This document shows positions 10,089 through 24,035 of a DNA stretch of 64,000 nucleotides, piece after piece. Below the pieces are notes generated by a model. It had not been told where the DNA came from, ran no database searches, and saw only the letters and a list, made by a program, of their open reading frames with translations. The position numbers and the translations under genes are program-made. The DNA lies in contig NC_068569.1 of the NCBI RefSeq assembly GCF_025698545.1, forward strand, positions 16,368,001 to 16,432,000. The letters are read 5' to 3'. The stretch's first letter is position 1, and every line of letters begins with the position of its first letter. Source of the DNA: Gossypium raimondii. Lineage: Eukaryota > Streptophyta > Magnoliopsida > Malvales > Malvaceae.

Positions 10089-13030
10089 ATTATATTTTGA
10101 CACTTCTAAAAATGATAAAAATTTAATTTATTCATTTAAAATTATAAATACATATGCTATTAAAATAATAAAATTATATTTTTATCATCGTAAAAATTAT
10201 AAATTTAATTTTGACTCCTAAAATATTTTCTAATTTCGCCTCTGCTTTGTGGTACATAAAGTAAAAATGAAGAAGATGAGAAAATATTGAAAGAAATTCT
10301 AAACGTTTCCAACGTTTGTTGTACCAATTAAAACTATATCAGAAAGTCAGAAAATTCTATCAATTGCTGGTTATAATACCTACCTTTATCGTGAACCACG
10401 AAAAAGTAATGGTGACTTGGTGGGTGGTGAAGCGAAACAAACAAAACATGCTCCGTTGGTCCGGCATATTAACTTGAAAACCCCAACTTTAACGGGCCAA
10501 AACTAACGAGCTCTGGCTTCCTCCTGGGCTAAAAGGAATAGGGGATGAATATGAAGCAGTGTTTATGGACCAGCTTGCCTCCCAATCCCAAGTCGGCACC
10601 GGCCTCATGGAACTCGTTAGGCCTTTGTCGATTTCGAGTACAAGGTTCCATCAGTTTTCAACACAATTTGCCTGCTGCACTCTGCAATATATAACACAAA
10701 CTGTATTTATGAATGAGAGTGACCTCTCTCTTCATTTATTTTTAATATTAAATTTGAAAATTATTATTTGAATTTATATATTTAAATTAATTAAACTGTT
10801 TGTTGAATTGATTCTTTTAATTTCATATTTTTATTAAATTTAATATTTATAATGATTAAAATATTTAAATTAAAATAATATCAATATTTACCATCAATAA
10901 ATTATATTCTTTTAAAACTTTTTATGATTATTATTTAAGAGAAACAACTATGACAAAAATTAAAATTGTAAAATATAAAATTAAAAATCTTAAAAAAAAT
11001 TATTATTTTTTCTCCAAATCATTTGTTTCTTATATTTTGTTTTACCTAGTGACGGTGCCATCTTTCGGGCTGGTTATTGTCTGTCTTTTTTTTCCCTCCC
11101 ATCAATCATTTCTTTCTTTCTTCTTTTTATTCACTCCACATATCTTCTATTTTTTCAGTTGGTAGATTTATTTTGTGGGTATCTTTATTGTCTTCACAAG
11201 TTGTGATGGACAGATAACGGTGTCTATCATTCGCTAAAATTTCATTGGCTAGAAATGTGGGTGACTCTTCGTCAACTTTTTAATCTGTTTCTGTTTTGAA
11301 AGTATTTCAGAATAATAAATGATTTCACAAGTCGATTTGGACTCGTATTGTCTTAAGTTTTGTATATATATTATTTATTTCTCGATTGTTTAATAAATCT
11401 CCAGTTTTAGAAGTTTTTGTTTGCTCTTATAGTACGTTTCATTTTGCAAGTAATTTTAGGGATGATTTTATTATCATCCTCTCAAGTTTAGCGAATGCTT
11501 AATTCTTTTGTTGTCGCTTTGGATTATCCAGAACTGATTTTCTTATCGTATTAAGTACTTGCAATTACTCCAGAAATGTCGTACTTGAGTTGTGACAAAG
11601 CCAATTGCAACATGTTAAATATTCTATTAATGTTAAGGCTAAAATCTTTGTTGTGTTGATAGAGTTTGTTCTTCAGAATCTACTACGAATGTTATTATTA
11701 TTTTTCTTGAATTAATAAATTTACACCACTGAAAAAAATTATAAAATAAAATTGATTGAATTTAATTATTAGCTGAATTTGGTAGAAAGCAACTTGGTGG
11801 TGGCATTAAATTACGTACATGAGATAAATGAGGTCAAATTTTAAAAAGGATGACATTCGACCATCGTGACACTCGTGTGACGGCTTCCAAATTTATCCCT
11901 ATTGTTACATTCAGCTATTATTTGGTCGGTATTAATAAAATACTTCTAAATTAGGTGACAATGTAGGATTCTTACGCTTGCTATCTGCTCAATTCATGTT
12001 TTATCTTCAAAAGTAGTTCCCATGCATTTTTTTCTTCTTGTTATATATGGATAAAATTAAATGATAAACAGTAAAGAAAGTATTTTGGCTAAGTTAACAA
12101 AAACAAAAGGATATTTGTACCAAAAACTAAACAAAAGGAAATAATCCATTCTAATCCGGGAAACAACAAGAGAGAAAGATATATATTTATATTTTATTTT
12201 AATTAAATAATAATTAAAGCATGTTTCATATTTATTTTTTAAGTGTGTGCTTGTTTTGGGTTTTCAAAATTTAGATTCTCCCATTGGATTATCAATTATT
12301 TTGATTAAAAATATTACATATGCATTGAAATGAAAAGATTATAATAACTTGTTTAAGAAATAAATTATTTTGTTTGACTCAATAAATTCATTTTGTTCAT
12401 TTAAATTTAACATAATTAAAAAAATATAAATTTAATACTTTAATATTATAAAGCATATAAAAAAGAACAATGAAACCGAACATATATTAGACAAGTTTTT
12501 TTTTTTGTGAACAAAATGCGAGGTAACAATGAACACCTACATATCAAAATCGAAAGAAACACAGATTCGGAATCGGGCAGAAAAACAGTAGCAAATCAAA
12601 CCATCCATCCATGTCCGAAATTAGTTTGCCGAATCCCAACAAAATCAGGGGCAGGGATTCTCCTAACACTCTTCTCTTTTTTTCTTTTTCTTGAAAATAC
12701 ATTGGATTAATTTACACATCACTGGCTCATCCTCTCTCTTTTTTCCTCACACCAGCACAGCATCCACGTGTCCGGTTATCACTCTCCCTCACCTTCAAGC
12801 AAACTCCACCGTCGTCACCAAATCAAACGGCCCTCAATCACTTGAAGCCTGGCTTCAAAAAAATTTAAACCGAGTCTTTTTTTCCCTTTTTTTTTTTCTT
12901 TTAAAGTCAATTAATATTTTTCTTAAGAAAAACGAAAAAGAAAACAGTAAGGAACCTCTGCAAGTAATAAGAGATGAGAAAAGGAATATGCTATATGCCC
13001 ATACTGAGAAGCATTTTTTTCCCCTTTTAA
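10089..13030. other. Intergenic DNA, no gene recognised
   Basis: A long AT-rich stretch. Short frames at 10559-10771, 10950-11165, 12507-12710 and 12691-13149 are not supported by any domain or splice pattern. The last overlaps the promoter and leader of the metallophosphoesterase gene. No transposon termini were recognised. Confidence 0.5.
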
Positions 13031-13033
13031 AAT

Positions 13034-13043
13034 TTATATATAA
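13034..13043 (+). promoter_or_regulatory. TATA box of the metallophosphoesterase gene
   Basis: TTATATATAA lies about 30 bp before a probable start site near 13068. A probable leader exon ends at 13117 (TATTCAG/GTACACC), and its intron ends at the TTCCTGCAG acceptor at 13719. That places an intron of about 600 bp in the 5' UTR. Confidence 0.45.
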
Positions 13044-13821
13044 ATTCTTCGCAGCCACCTATACCCGCTTTCCTTTTTTATTGGTTCCACATGCAGACTT
13101 TCTCTTTCTCTATTCAGGTACACCCTCTCTCTCGATCCTCTTTTTTTGAGTTATCAAAGCCGGCGCTTGTTTTAGGCGTTTTTTAATTATAAAAATAAAC
13201 ATTTTCCTGATTTTTCTGCTAGCTGTCTAGTGAATTCGTTACTTTTTAAAGTCTTGTAATGATGAAGTTTCTGTTTTATGGCGGTTATGTTTTTTTTTGG
13301 CGCTTTTTTAGCATAAATTTGTTGCAAAACCCTATGGTCTGTTTGATTGGCGAGGGAAAAAAACAGCTAAATAATTAGGCAAGTACAAATTTAATTGTTG
13401 TTCTATGTTTTTATCAATTGCTTATTTTCTGCTTACGTTAAATTCCTTATGAAGTGGCAAATTACGGGTTCAGTTAGAATAACATGATTTATGCGTCATT
13501 GGATTATGTTTTATCACAGTTATTATATAAATAGATCATTTTAGCTAGATGGCAAATGTTTACTTGATCTCATTGGATTATTAATTTGTTTGGAAGCTTA
13601 AAATGCTGAGTTAAATCTAATTTATTTGAAATTACTAATTTCAAGTATAAGGCTATTCAGTGTTGTTATTAGGAACTTGGAGCTGATCCTTGTGCTGCTT
13701 TTTCAATTTATTCCTGCAGGTGAAATTAGGGCCTCAGGGGGCGGATTTTTGAGACATTGAATCAAGTTAAATTGGATAAGCTAGCAAAAGAATTAATTCC
13801 TTTTTTTTATTTTTTTGAGCA

Positions 13822-16800
13822 ATGGGTTCTGATAAGCACTCAGCTGGATTATTACCTACCCTCAGAATGGAGAGGGTTCGAACGATTTTAACTCATACAT
13901 ACCCTTACCCGCATGAACACTCTCGGCATGCTATAATTGCAGTAGTTGTGGGTTGTCTGTTCTTTATCTCATCAGATAACATGCATACCTTGATAGAAAA
14001 GTTGGATAAGAATATCAAATGGTGGTCTATGTATGCCTGTTTGCTTGGATTCTTTTATTTCTTTTCATCTCCATTTATAGGGAAGACTATCAAACCGAGC
14101 TATTCAAATTTCAGTAGATGGTGAGTGTTTTAATCTGATGTCTTGAATCATATTGAGAATTTATGTATTTTTTAAATAATTTTTGGTATACAGTAGGAAG
14201 CTAAGAGCAAGACATGGCTTATTTGTGTTTATATAACTTGAATTTTCAGGTACATAGCGTGGATTTTAGTTGCAGCTTTGTATCATCTTCCTAGTTTTCA
14301 GTCAATGGGACTGGATATGAGGATGAATTTGTCTTTGTTTTTGTCAATATACATCTCTTCGATTCTCTTTCTAATTGTTTTCCACATTATATTTCTTGGC
14401 CTATGGTATCTCGGTCTTGTTTCTCGTGTGGCCGGAAGGAGGCCAGCAATCTTGACCATTCTCCAGAATTGTGCTGTAAGTGTTGAACATGAACTTGATG
14501 ATTTCTTATTGCAATGAAGGTTTTAGCTTTTATGTAGGTGCTGGTCCTTATGAGTATTTTTCACTTGATCTTTGTAGGTTATTAGTATAGCCTGCTGTGT
14601 ATTCTATAGTCATTGTGGTAACCGTGCTATGTTAAGGGACAGACCTTTTGAACGGAAAACTTCTAATTGGTTTTCCTTTTGGAAGAAAGAAGAGAGGAAC
14701 ACATGGTTAGCAAAATTTGTTCGCATGAGTGAGTTGAAAAACCAGGTCTGCTCATCTTGGTTTGCTCCAGTTGGCTTGGCTAGTGATTATCCACTTTTGT
14801 CCAAGTGGGTCATTTATGGTGAGGTAAGTTGCTGATCCACTACAAAGTTCTATATCATTGCTAGCATACTGTGGGAACATTTTTGTTTGCTTTGGTTTTT
14901 TAAATCCTTACTACATTCTTTTCTCTTACCATCTCATTTGCAGTTAGCTTGCAATGGTTCCTGTCCAGGTTCATCTGATGAAATTTCTCCCATATTCTCA
15001 CTTTGGGCTACATTTATTGGCCTTTACATGGCCAATTATGTAGTGGAACGGTCAACAGGGTGAGTAGTGGCATTTAGCTTGTCTCGAAATTTGTGAAATA
15101 TGTGTTATTACTTGTTGGAATGAGATCTATAGTGCATCTTTCTCGGGATTCTTGCATTGAGGTTCAGATTCATCCACTCTTCAGTTTGTTCTATATTCTA
15201 GTATCGAGAGTCATTTCATTGCAGTGGCACTGTATGCATGTATTCTTTTGATTATCATTTCCCATTTTCTACATTATGCATCATGTAGATGACTCTCATC
15301 AGTTTCTGGGTCTAAGATTGTATCTTTTATAGGATTGAGTTACTATTGCTTCTTGATGCCTTCATCCTTACTCTTGATTCTGATCTCTTGCTCCACTTCC
15401 TGTATCAAATTCAGGTGGGCCCTTACTCATCCTTTGTCTGTTGAAGAATATGAGAACCTTAAAAAGAATCAAATGAAACCAGATTTCTTGGATATGGTTC
15501 CTTGGTATTCAGGGTAAGTGATCATTATTTCTCATGTTCTTTTACCTTTTATTTCTCATCCTTTGCCCTTTACCTTTTATTTCTCATGTTCTTTTACTCT
15601 CTTATGGGGTGGGAGCAAAAATATTTCAATCTTTTGACCTTAAGGTGCTTATCTCTAATTTTTTAGAACATCAGCTGACTTGTTTAAGACTGCCTTTGAC
15701 CTCCTGGTATCAGTAACTCTGTTTGTTGGTCGGTTTGATATGCGCATGATGCAGGTATAGTTCTAAATTTTGATTTTATATTATTAGTGTACTTCTCGTA
15801 TTGTTTTCTAATGAAATTTCTTTTTGTAAATATTTCATCATGAATTGATTTTCTGTCTCTTTCTTTCTGCCTTTGTCAGGCTGCAATGAGCAGGGTTCAT
15901 GAAGGAGCTCAACAAGATGATCTTTTCTATGATCATTTGAGTGAAAAGGAAGATCTATGGTTTGATTTCATGGCCGATACTGGTGATGGTGGAAACTCAT
16001 CATATACTGTAGCTCGGCTGCTTGCTCAACCTTCCATTCAACTTTCTAAAGAGGATTCTGTGCTTACACTGCCACGCGGGGACCTGCTACTTGTTGGAGG
16101 AGATCTCGCGTAAGTTGATACTGTGTCTTGGGTACAATTTGTTGCTTGGGTTGAGAAAATCAAGATTTTAATATTGATGGTTTTGTTATTGATGAAGCTA
16201 GAGCCTATTCTGTAGCTTCTTGAATGTTTGGTTGATGATTTGGCCGAAAGTACTCTCATATTCATTGTTTAGCACTCAAAAGTTGTGGTTGATGTGTAGG
16301 TATCCTAATCCATCAGGATTCACATATGAAAGGCGGCTCTTTTCTCCTTTTGAATACGCTCTTCAGCCTCCAACTTGGTACAAACATGAACATATTGCTG
16401 TAAACAAGCCTGAATTACCAGAAGGGATATCTCAACTCAACGAATACGATGGACCTCAGTGTTTTCTCATTCCTGGAAATCATGGTAGGTCCTACATTTG
16501 AGGCCCAATTTGATCATGAGTGATTTATTTATTTTTTCTTTTCGCATGAGACACAAAGTTCAAAAGAATATGTACTGCTATTTTCAAGTATATATTGCTC
16601 TAATTTTCTCATTGTCTGAAATTTTTTCATAAAACCTTATTTTTGTTAATGAAGAAGTCCTATACTTCTGTTTCTATTTAAAGATTATATTATGTTTAAC
16701 AAAAGTTTGCATTAATTTCAGATTGGTTTGATGGACTTAATACGTTTATGAGGTATATATGCCACAAGAGCTGGTTGGGTGGGTGGTTTATGCCTCAAAA

Positions 16801-19648
16801 GAAAAGTTATTTTGCTTTGCATCTCCCAAAAAGATGGTGGGTATTTGGTCTCGATTTATCACTACATAATGACATCGATGTGTACCAGTTCAAGTTCTTT
16901 TCTGAATTGGTAAAGAACAAGGTATCATTTACTCCCAAGATCTGTCATTTTCTGTTATGTCTTCTACTAATCTTACATTTTGAATTGTCTTTGATGAGAA
17001 AGGAGGGGGTATATTTGTAACTTAATGCCAAACTTGTCTATTCTTTTATGATGTCATATTACTTGTCTTTCATTAATGCATTCCTGAGAATTCACATTTA
17101 AATAATACTGGTACTCTTTACCTGGGTGTTGTGTCCTGCATTTGATGCCTAAAGCTTGCTGGCCTTGATTCACCTGCATAGTAATCAACCTTGTATAGAT
17201 CGAGTGGTGCACGAATTCTGGCTCCTCTGTACTGAAGCATACCTTAATAAGTCTGATACAATTACCAAATGATATAACAGTTACAAATTTAACCTATTAG
17301 ATCGTAGACAGTTGGCTATTCTGAGGGTTATCCTTTTGTCTGCTTATCTGTTATACTTCTGTCCAGAACTTTATACTGGTTGAGAATAATTCCATTCATC
17401 CATTTTCCTTTTCAGGTTGGAGAAAATGACACTGTGATTGTTATGACGCATGAACCACAGTGGCTTCTTGATTGGTATTGGAATGAAAATTCCGGACGGA
17501 ATGTCTCTCACCTTATATGTGATTACTTAAAAGGAAGGTGCAAACTTCGGATTGCTGGAGACATGCATCATTATATGCGCCATTCATGTGTTCCATCAGA
17601 AGGCCCGGTTCATGTTCACCATCTTCTTGTAAATGGGTGTGGAGGGGCATTTTTACACCCCACTCATGTGTTCAGTAGTTTTAATAAATTTTATGGGAAG
17701 ACATACGAGTGTAAAGCTTCATATCCTTCTTTTCATGATTCAAACAGGGTATTCTTCCTTTCTTTTAGTACACCTTTGGTTCCATTTCCCTTGTTTCCTT
17801 TGAGTTCTTACTCTTGTTGGGGTTGTTATTTGATGCAGATTGCATTAGGAAATATCTTGAAGTTCCGGAAGAAGAACTGGCAGTTTGATTTCTTTGGTGG
17901 CGTCATATACTTTATATTGGTTTTCTCTATGTTTCCACAGGTAAAGTTCTTTTAAGCTCTTTGGAATTGATTGAGTACGACTTGGTTATCCTAATGTCAG
18001 TTGTCATTGGACCAAAATTGGCCTAATTACTATGATCCCCCTAATCTTTCTATTAATTTTTGAGTTGGAAAGCGTACATGTTTTATGATATTATTTGACT
18101 CTTTGTCAGGTTAAGCTAACTCTGTTACTTGAGTGACTGATCTGTTTCCCTCACTTTGTAGTGTAAGCTTGATCACATATTGCAAGGTGATTCATTTTCT
18201 GGTCATCTAGGGAGCTTCTTTGGCACAGTATGGGATAATTTTGTATATGTGCTGGGACATTCTTTTGTATCACTGACTGGCGTGGTGCTATTGCTGATCA
18301 TGGCAATTGCATTTGTTCCATCCAAAGTATCACGGAAGAAACGTGCAATAATCGGAATTATTCATGTATCTGCACATCTAGCTGCGGCCCTTATTCTTAT
18401 GCTGCTCATGGAACTAGGTCTGGAGACATGCATACGGCATAAACTACTAGCAACTTCAGGTGAGATTGTAATTGTCTTCTCTGCAAAGCTGTCATTAATA
18501 TTGTTGCTGTGATCACCTCATGTTTAATGTTTTACATTATAATATGCATAAAGCAAATTGAATTTGTTCAAAACTCCATAAAAAGTGGATACTTAGACTA
18601 TTATTTTCTTGTCATCTTTAATGTTTTTGAGCAAGGTTCAAAATTTCAATAATATGCAGCCCAATTTTAGATTTTTACTTTCCTGTGGTATTTATATTTT
18701 GAATCTTTATGTATTAGCTTATGTTTCCTAGTAAAAGCAAATCCAATATCACAGCAAAAAATAGTACACCTAAAAATAACTCTGGGGATGACTGCCTTGA
18801 TGTGGTCCTTTTAGTGGAAATGATAACTTATTACTGTGTTCAGGTTATCACTCTTTGTATCAGTGGTACCGTTCAGTCGAAAGTGAGCATTTTCCAGATC
18901 CTAGTGGTCTTCGTGCTCGTATGGAGCAATGGACATTTGGCCTCTATCCAGCATGTATCAAGTATCTCATGTCCGCATTTGATGTTCCAGAGGTAAGAAA
19001 CGTCTCCTCTAAGAAATACAGATACCTTTTCCCGGTTGAACTCTACTGATGGATTGCCATAAACATTACCAGGTTATGGCTGTCACCCGAAGCAATATTT
19101 GCAAGAATGGAATACAGGCGCTGTCCCGAGGGGGTGCTGTCATATATTATGCTTCAATCTTCCTTTACTTCTGGGTTTTCTCGACTCCTGTGGTTTCTTT
19201 GGTGTTCGGAAGCTACTTGTATATCTGCATTAACTGGTTTCATCTACACTTTGACGAGGCGTTCTCTTCTCTCAGAATTGCTAATTACAAGTCATTCACA
19301 CGATTCCACATCAATCGTGATGGTGATCTTGAAGTTTTCACTCTTGCGGTCGATAAGGTAAGAAACCTAGAGTGATTCACTGGCCACGATCCTTTTCTTC
19401 ATGGTTTGAATGTATACATTGATCCCTTTGAGATGCAGGTTCCAAGGGAATGGATGTTGGATCCTGATTGGGATATGGAGCAGAAGCAGCCACAACAGTT
19501 GAGCCATAGGAGAAAATACCCTAGCAAATGGAGTGCAGCAGCAGGGCAGCAGGATCCAGTGAATACAGTCAGGGTGGTTGACCATTTTGTTATAAGACAA
19601 AATGAGAAACCTGATTTTGTATCAAGTAATGGGTCAGTTAGTCGCTGA
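13822..19648 (+). CDS. Multi-pass membrane protein with calcineurin-like metallophosphoesterase domain
   Basis: Fifteen coding exons, all with consistent GT..AG phase: 13822-14120, 14250-14475, 14578-14823, 14944-15059, 15415-15513, 15667-15754, 15880-16109, 16300-16484, 16722-16921, 17416-17748, 17839-17940, 18162-18459, 18844-18992, 19073-19357, 19439-19648. They give 1021 residues, close to what I recall for the plant family. About six or seven hydrophobic segments precede residue 360. The phosphoesterase domain follows: ADTGDG (D391), GGDLAYPNPSG (about 430-440), GNHDWFDG (494-501), VMTHEPQW (H575) and GDMHHYMRH (611-619), the set expected for a two-metal site. Four or more further membrane segments follow, and the C-terminus is a soluble basic tail. 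Substrate and compartment are unknown; the family is described only as calcineurin-like metallophosphoesterases. The start is the first ATG after the leader intron. No break was seen. Confidence 0.93.
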
Positions 19649-22040
19649 TCTTTGTTGTAACATCATTCTAATTTCTTAAATATAGGCAGCAATGAAGGGA
19701 ATGCATATACGTCAAATGTCATAGTTGTTTAGATGGACTAACATCATTCAAATGTTAAATGTTAATGCAGCTAATAGTGTTTTTTCACAGCCATATCATG
19801 CTTTGTAGTTGAGGGAATTTTAAATGGAAGCTTATAGTTGAGCTTTTCATTAGAATTATCCAAAAGAATTATAGCTGTAGTGAGGGAAGGTGGTTTAATT
19901 TGAGTTTTTTTTTTTTAAATGTTTCTTTAGAAGTTATAATCCATTTATAGTGGATTAGATCAAAACTGATCTTTCTACTATTCAATTAATGGATTAATTT
20001 AACATTCAATTAAAGTAAATAAAATTAAAATGAAATTTTAATAGAATTAAGGTTTATATATTTGTAAACGAGATCTTCCCATTTAGTGTTAAAAAGTGAA
20101 TATATAGTTTTAAGTGATGAATGTTAAAATTATGCACCATTTTACAATAACATTTTATACACAAATACTTATATTTATCAAACATGAAAAGAAAATAATA
20201 TTTATTTTTTAAAATGTATATAGTCAAATCACAATAGCCAAATACTCCACAATATGGGAACTGTTTCTTTGCAATTCTCCTTGATCCAAATTATTTCCCC
20301 TAATGTCTTTAACAATAATTTGTAATATCAAACGTCAATTCTTAGCTCTAGATTTGATCCAAATTATATTGCTCTCAAAAAGGGGCATTGTACGTTTCTT
20401 CTTGAGATTTACACAAAACATAGACTAAACCTATTCTTTGAATTCTTCTCGCCACTTGTCCATGACAGAGCAATCCTTTGACACAATTTTTTTCATAAAA
20501 ATAGAACAATTTTTAATGAAATTTGTGATTTTCATATATATATTTTTAATCTACTTTCGTCCAATTATAGTAAAACACTTAAAATATAGAACCTCTTGTG
20601 AGAATTGCCCAATCATCTCACTAAATTCATACTTGTGAGATTTTGAAATCTTAAAACCTTAAAATCTCTTCTACCATTAATCATAAATCACATTGATGAT
20701 TTAATTTTGTTTTTGCTCTATAGTTATATGTGTTTTTTCCTTTCCATTAGGGAGGTTTATAGTTTGGTTAAAATTGAATTAATCGACCAAATCAATTTAA
20801 TTTAATTTAATTAAGCGATCAGTGGTTGACTTTAGTTCGGTCGGAGGTTGATTAAAAGATTTTTTAAATTTTAATTATCAGTTAATTCGGTTTAAAATCA
20901 GATAATTAACCGAATCATCTAAATTAACCAAAATAGTTCCCAATTGGCTAATTTCTCTCTCTTTTTATTACCGAAATAGTTTCCAATTCCAATTCCCTTT
21001 CCTCTTTTTATTTTTTCCTTCTGTCTTTTCTCTAACCTTCCTTCCTTTCTTCTACCCTTTTTAGAACAGTTCGTTTCTTCCGTCAATTCTACCAGATCCT
21101 AAATGATCGCTTCCTCTCTTTCATTTTTTCCCCATAAACGTTACATTTTGAGGTACATTTTTTTTTTCAAAATTTTCTTTTTGACTCACTATTTTCCTTT
21201 TATATTTTGTATTTTCTTTTATGGTTTTTCCCCCTTTTAATTTTTGGGTAACTTAAGTTTGCTTTTAAAATTGCAGGATCTGGGCGGTTACTTTTGTTGG
21301 AATTCATTCTATATTGCTTTCAAGTAATTTGTTTTTGATTGTTTGGATTTTCCATGCTTTGCAGATGTTTTTTTTTTGCCTTCAAAAATATTTTCCCTTT
21401 TATCATTTTTCTTGATTTTAACAAAGGAATGTAGGCACAGTGAATTTAAATTTATTAACCAATAATACTTCAATTTGTTTGAAAAAATTTCGATATTCTT
21501 TATAATTCAGTCTGGTAATAACACATAAAATTTGTTTTAGCATAGAAATCTTCTTGTTTGCCTTAGAAAAAGAAATGAAGATTTTGGATTATTTTAACTA
21601 AAAAATTTAAAACATTAAACATGCACATAACAAAGGCGGTAAAGTTTGGTGATGGGCCTAACTTGTTTGCTTCATATCATCATATGGGCGGCAAGTTCAG
21701 GATGTGGTCCAGGGACCACATGGGGAAATTCATTGACCAATGCATGTAGTTCCCAGATAGAGGAGATTTTGTTAAAATAAAATAGTTTGATTAAATTATT
21801 ATAAATCTTCCACATCTTTTGAGAAATTAAAATAATAGTGATACGGAGAAGGCTCCTGACAAACAATGAAGATAACTCTAAAACAGCAGCCTTATTTCAA
21901 AACTACTAGGCCCTGTAAACGTTTTAAATGTTGCTCCAAATTTGCTTGGATAAGAGCAGAAAAAGTCGCTGACCCATGCACACGAATGTGTTGTCAAATT
22001 ATTTCCCCCCCATCGCAATTAGTATTAAGGAGGAGAGGGA
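19649..22040. other. Intergenic DNA with 3' UTR and a decayed repeat
   Basis: The first few hundred bases are the probable 3' UTR of the metallophosphoesterase gene. About 20750-20940 has TCGGT/AACCGAA-type inverted motifs (TTCGGTCGGAGGTTGATTAA, GTTAATTCGGTTTAAAATC) typical of a plant MITE, but without clear ends. The rest is AT-rich. Frames at 20438-20638 and 21672-22054 are not supported. Confidence 0.45.
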
Positions 22041-22048
22041 TTGTGTGT

Positions 22049-22058
22049 CTATAAATAG
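22049..22058 (+). promoter_or_regulatory. TATA box of patatin-like copy A
   Basis: CTATAAATAG, about 110 bp upstream of the ATG at 22170. Confidence 0.65.
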
Positions 22059-22169
22059 CTAAGCATGTGTGATCAATCAAAGAACTCAAACCTCCAAACT
22101 TGTTTAAAAGTTGAAGCTTCCCTTCAAGTTCAAGGCTCTTAAAAACTGAATCTAATCTCTTTAACGTAT

Positions 22170-24035
22170 ATGGAAGGTCCAAAGGAACAATTACAACCTC
22201 CAGCTTATGGAGAGTTGATCACCATCCTCAGCATTGACGGTGGTGGAATAAGAGGAATCATACCCGGAACCATTCTTGCTTTCTTAGAATCTGAGCTCCA
22301 GGTACGCACTTACCTACATTCGATCTTGAAACCAAAAAAATCCGAAATAAGAAAGGTTCTTGATCAATCCATGCCTTTTTCCTCGTAATAATTTATAATG
22401 ATAACTGATATCAGATGTTTTGGGTACGTCTTACACAGAAGCTGGATGGTGAGGAAGCAAGACTCGCAGACTATTTTGATGTGATTGCAGGGACTAGCAC
22501 GGGCGGCCTGGTCACCGCCATGCTAACTAGTCCAAATGAAAAGAATCGACCTCTGTTTGCTGCCAAAGATATAAAAGACTTTTACCTACAGAACTCCCCT
22601 AAAATCTTCCCTCAACCAGGGTATATGTTTAGATTAATATCCAATTATGATCCAGACCTGAATATTATGTTGCTGACATTTGTTTTTTTACTAGCAGATC
22701 TCAATTATTCCCTCAAACAACTAAAGCTATCAAAGCTCTATCGGGACCAAAATATGATGGGAAGTTCCTGCATAGCCTTGTTAAACAGAAACTAGGAGAC
22801 ACAAGATTGCACCAGACATTAACCAATGTTGTTATCCCAACATTTGACATCAATCATCTTCAGCCAATCATCTTCTCAAGCTATCGGGTTCGTATATACA
22901 ATATATTCACTTCAGAACTCACCTTTCAATTCATGAACTTTTTCCGAATCAATATGGATTACTTCTTCTATTAATACAATGTTGTGTTTCAATTCAACCA
23001 GGTGAAGGAAAAACCTACTTTAGATGCCTTACTCTCAGACATATGCATTGGAACCTCAGCTGCACCAACCTATCTCCCAGCCCATTACTTCAAAACCCAA
23101 GACAACAAAGGAAACTTGAAAGATTATAACCTTATAGATGGCGGCGTAGCTGCAAATAACCCGGTAGATACGCGCATCCCAAAGATATATAACTTCTGAG
23201 TTATGTAGCAAATGACTTATATGTATATTTTGGCCCTTTCAGACTTTAGTTGCTATGGGGGAAGTGAGCAAGGCGATCATTAACGGAAACTCTGATTTTT
23301 TCCCAATTAAACCCGTAGATTATGGAAGATTTCTGGTTATCTCCTTGGGGACTGGCTCTCCAAAAGCCGAAAAGAAATACAATGCAGCAGAGGCAGCTAA
23401 GTGGGGTGTGCTAAGTTGGTTAACCAGCGAGGGTTCCACACCTTTAGTTGATGTATTCACTCAAGCAAGCGGAGACATGGTCGACTTCCATCTTTCTGTA
23501 GTGTTTAAAGCTCTTCACAGCTCTGATAAATACCTACGTATTCAGGTACATACATTTTGCAGTCAAACTCTAAGCTTCCAATGGGAAAAGATTATATGAA
23601 ATGCACTATTGATTTTATTCTTTTGTGGTTTTTAACATCTTTGAATTATGAACACAGGATGATGGATTAAGTGGGGATGCATCTTCCGTTGATATAGCAA
23701 CGAAGAAGAATTTGGATGAACTTGTGAAAGTTGGTGAGGGACTGTTAAAAAAACGAGTTTGTAGAGTTAACTTGGAAACCGGCATGTTTCAACCCTTTGC
23801 CCAAGAAACCAATGAAGAAGCTCTTAAAAGGTAGAAACTGTAACATGTGTTTTAGCTAAAATATCTATGGATTATTGATGTGTTTTAGCTAAAATTTCTA
23901 TGGATTATTGATTTTGGATAATAATTTTGATCTTATAGGTTTGCAACACTACTGTCTCGAGAGAGGCATCGTCGACATTCTAGGACACCCCAAGGAAAGG
24001 CTGGAGGATATTATCAAAATGGTGTTAAAAATTAG
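22170..24035 (+). CDS. Patatin-like phospholipase, copy A
   Basis: A soluble lipid acyl hydrolase of the plant patatin (PLP2/PLA-IIA-like) family, which cleaves acyl chains from phospho- and galactolipids. Seven exons with consistent phase: 22170-22301, 22439-22620, 22698-22887, 23002-23163, 23243-23545, 23658-23830, 23939-24035. They give 412 residues, normal for the family. Catalytic features are present: the oxyanion loop DGGGIRG (23-29), nucleophile GTSTGG (Ser64) and dyad Asp in [11 protein letters not shown] (Asp214). No signal peptide is seen. It is the only plus-strand copy in the cluster and faces the others. Its C-terminus ([20 protein letters not shown]) diverges from the [10 protein letters not shown] form of the rest, and exon 3 ends in SSYR rather than STYE or SSYE. 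It looks functional. Confidence 0.92.

Noticed and set aside
12691-13149. 152-residue frame upstream of the metallophosphoesterase gene
   Set aside because: It spans the TATA box and leader, is dominated by F and K runs from T- and A-tracts, and has no homology or splice support.
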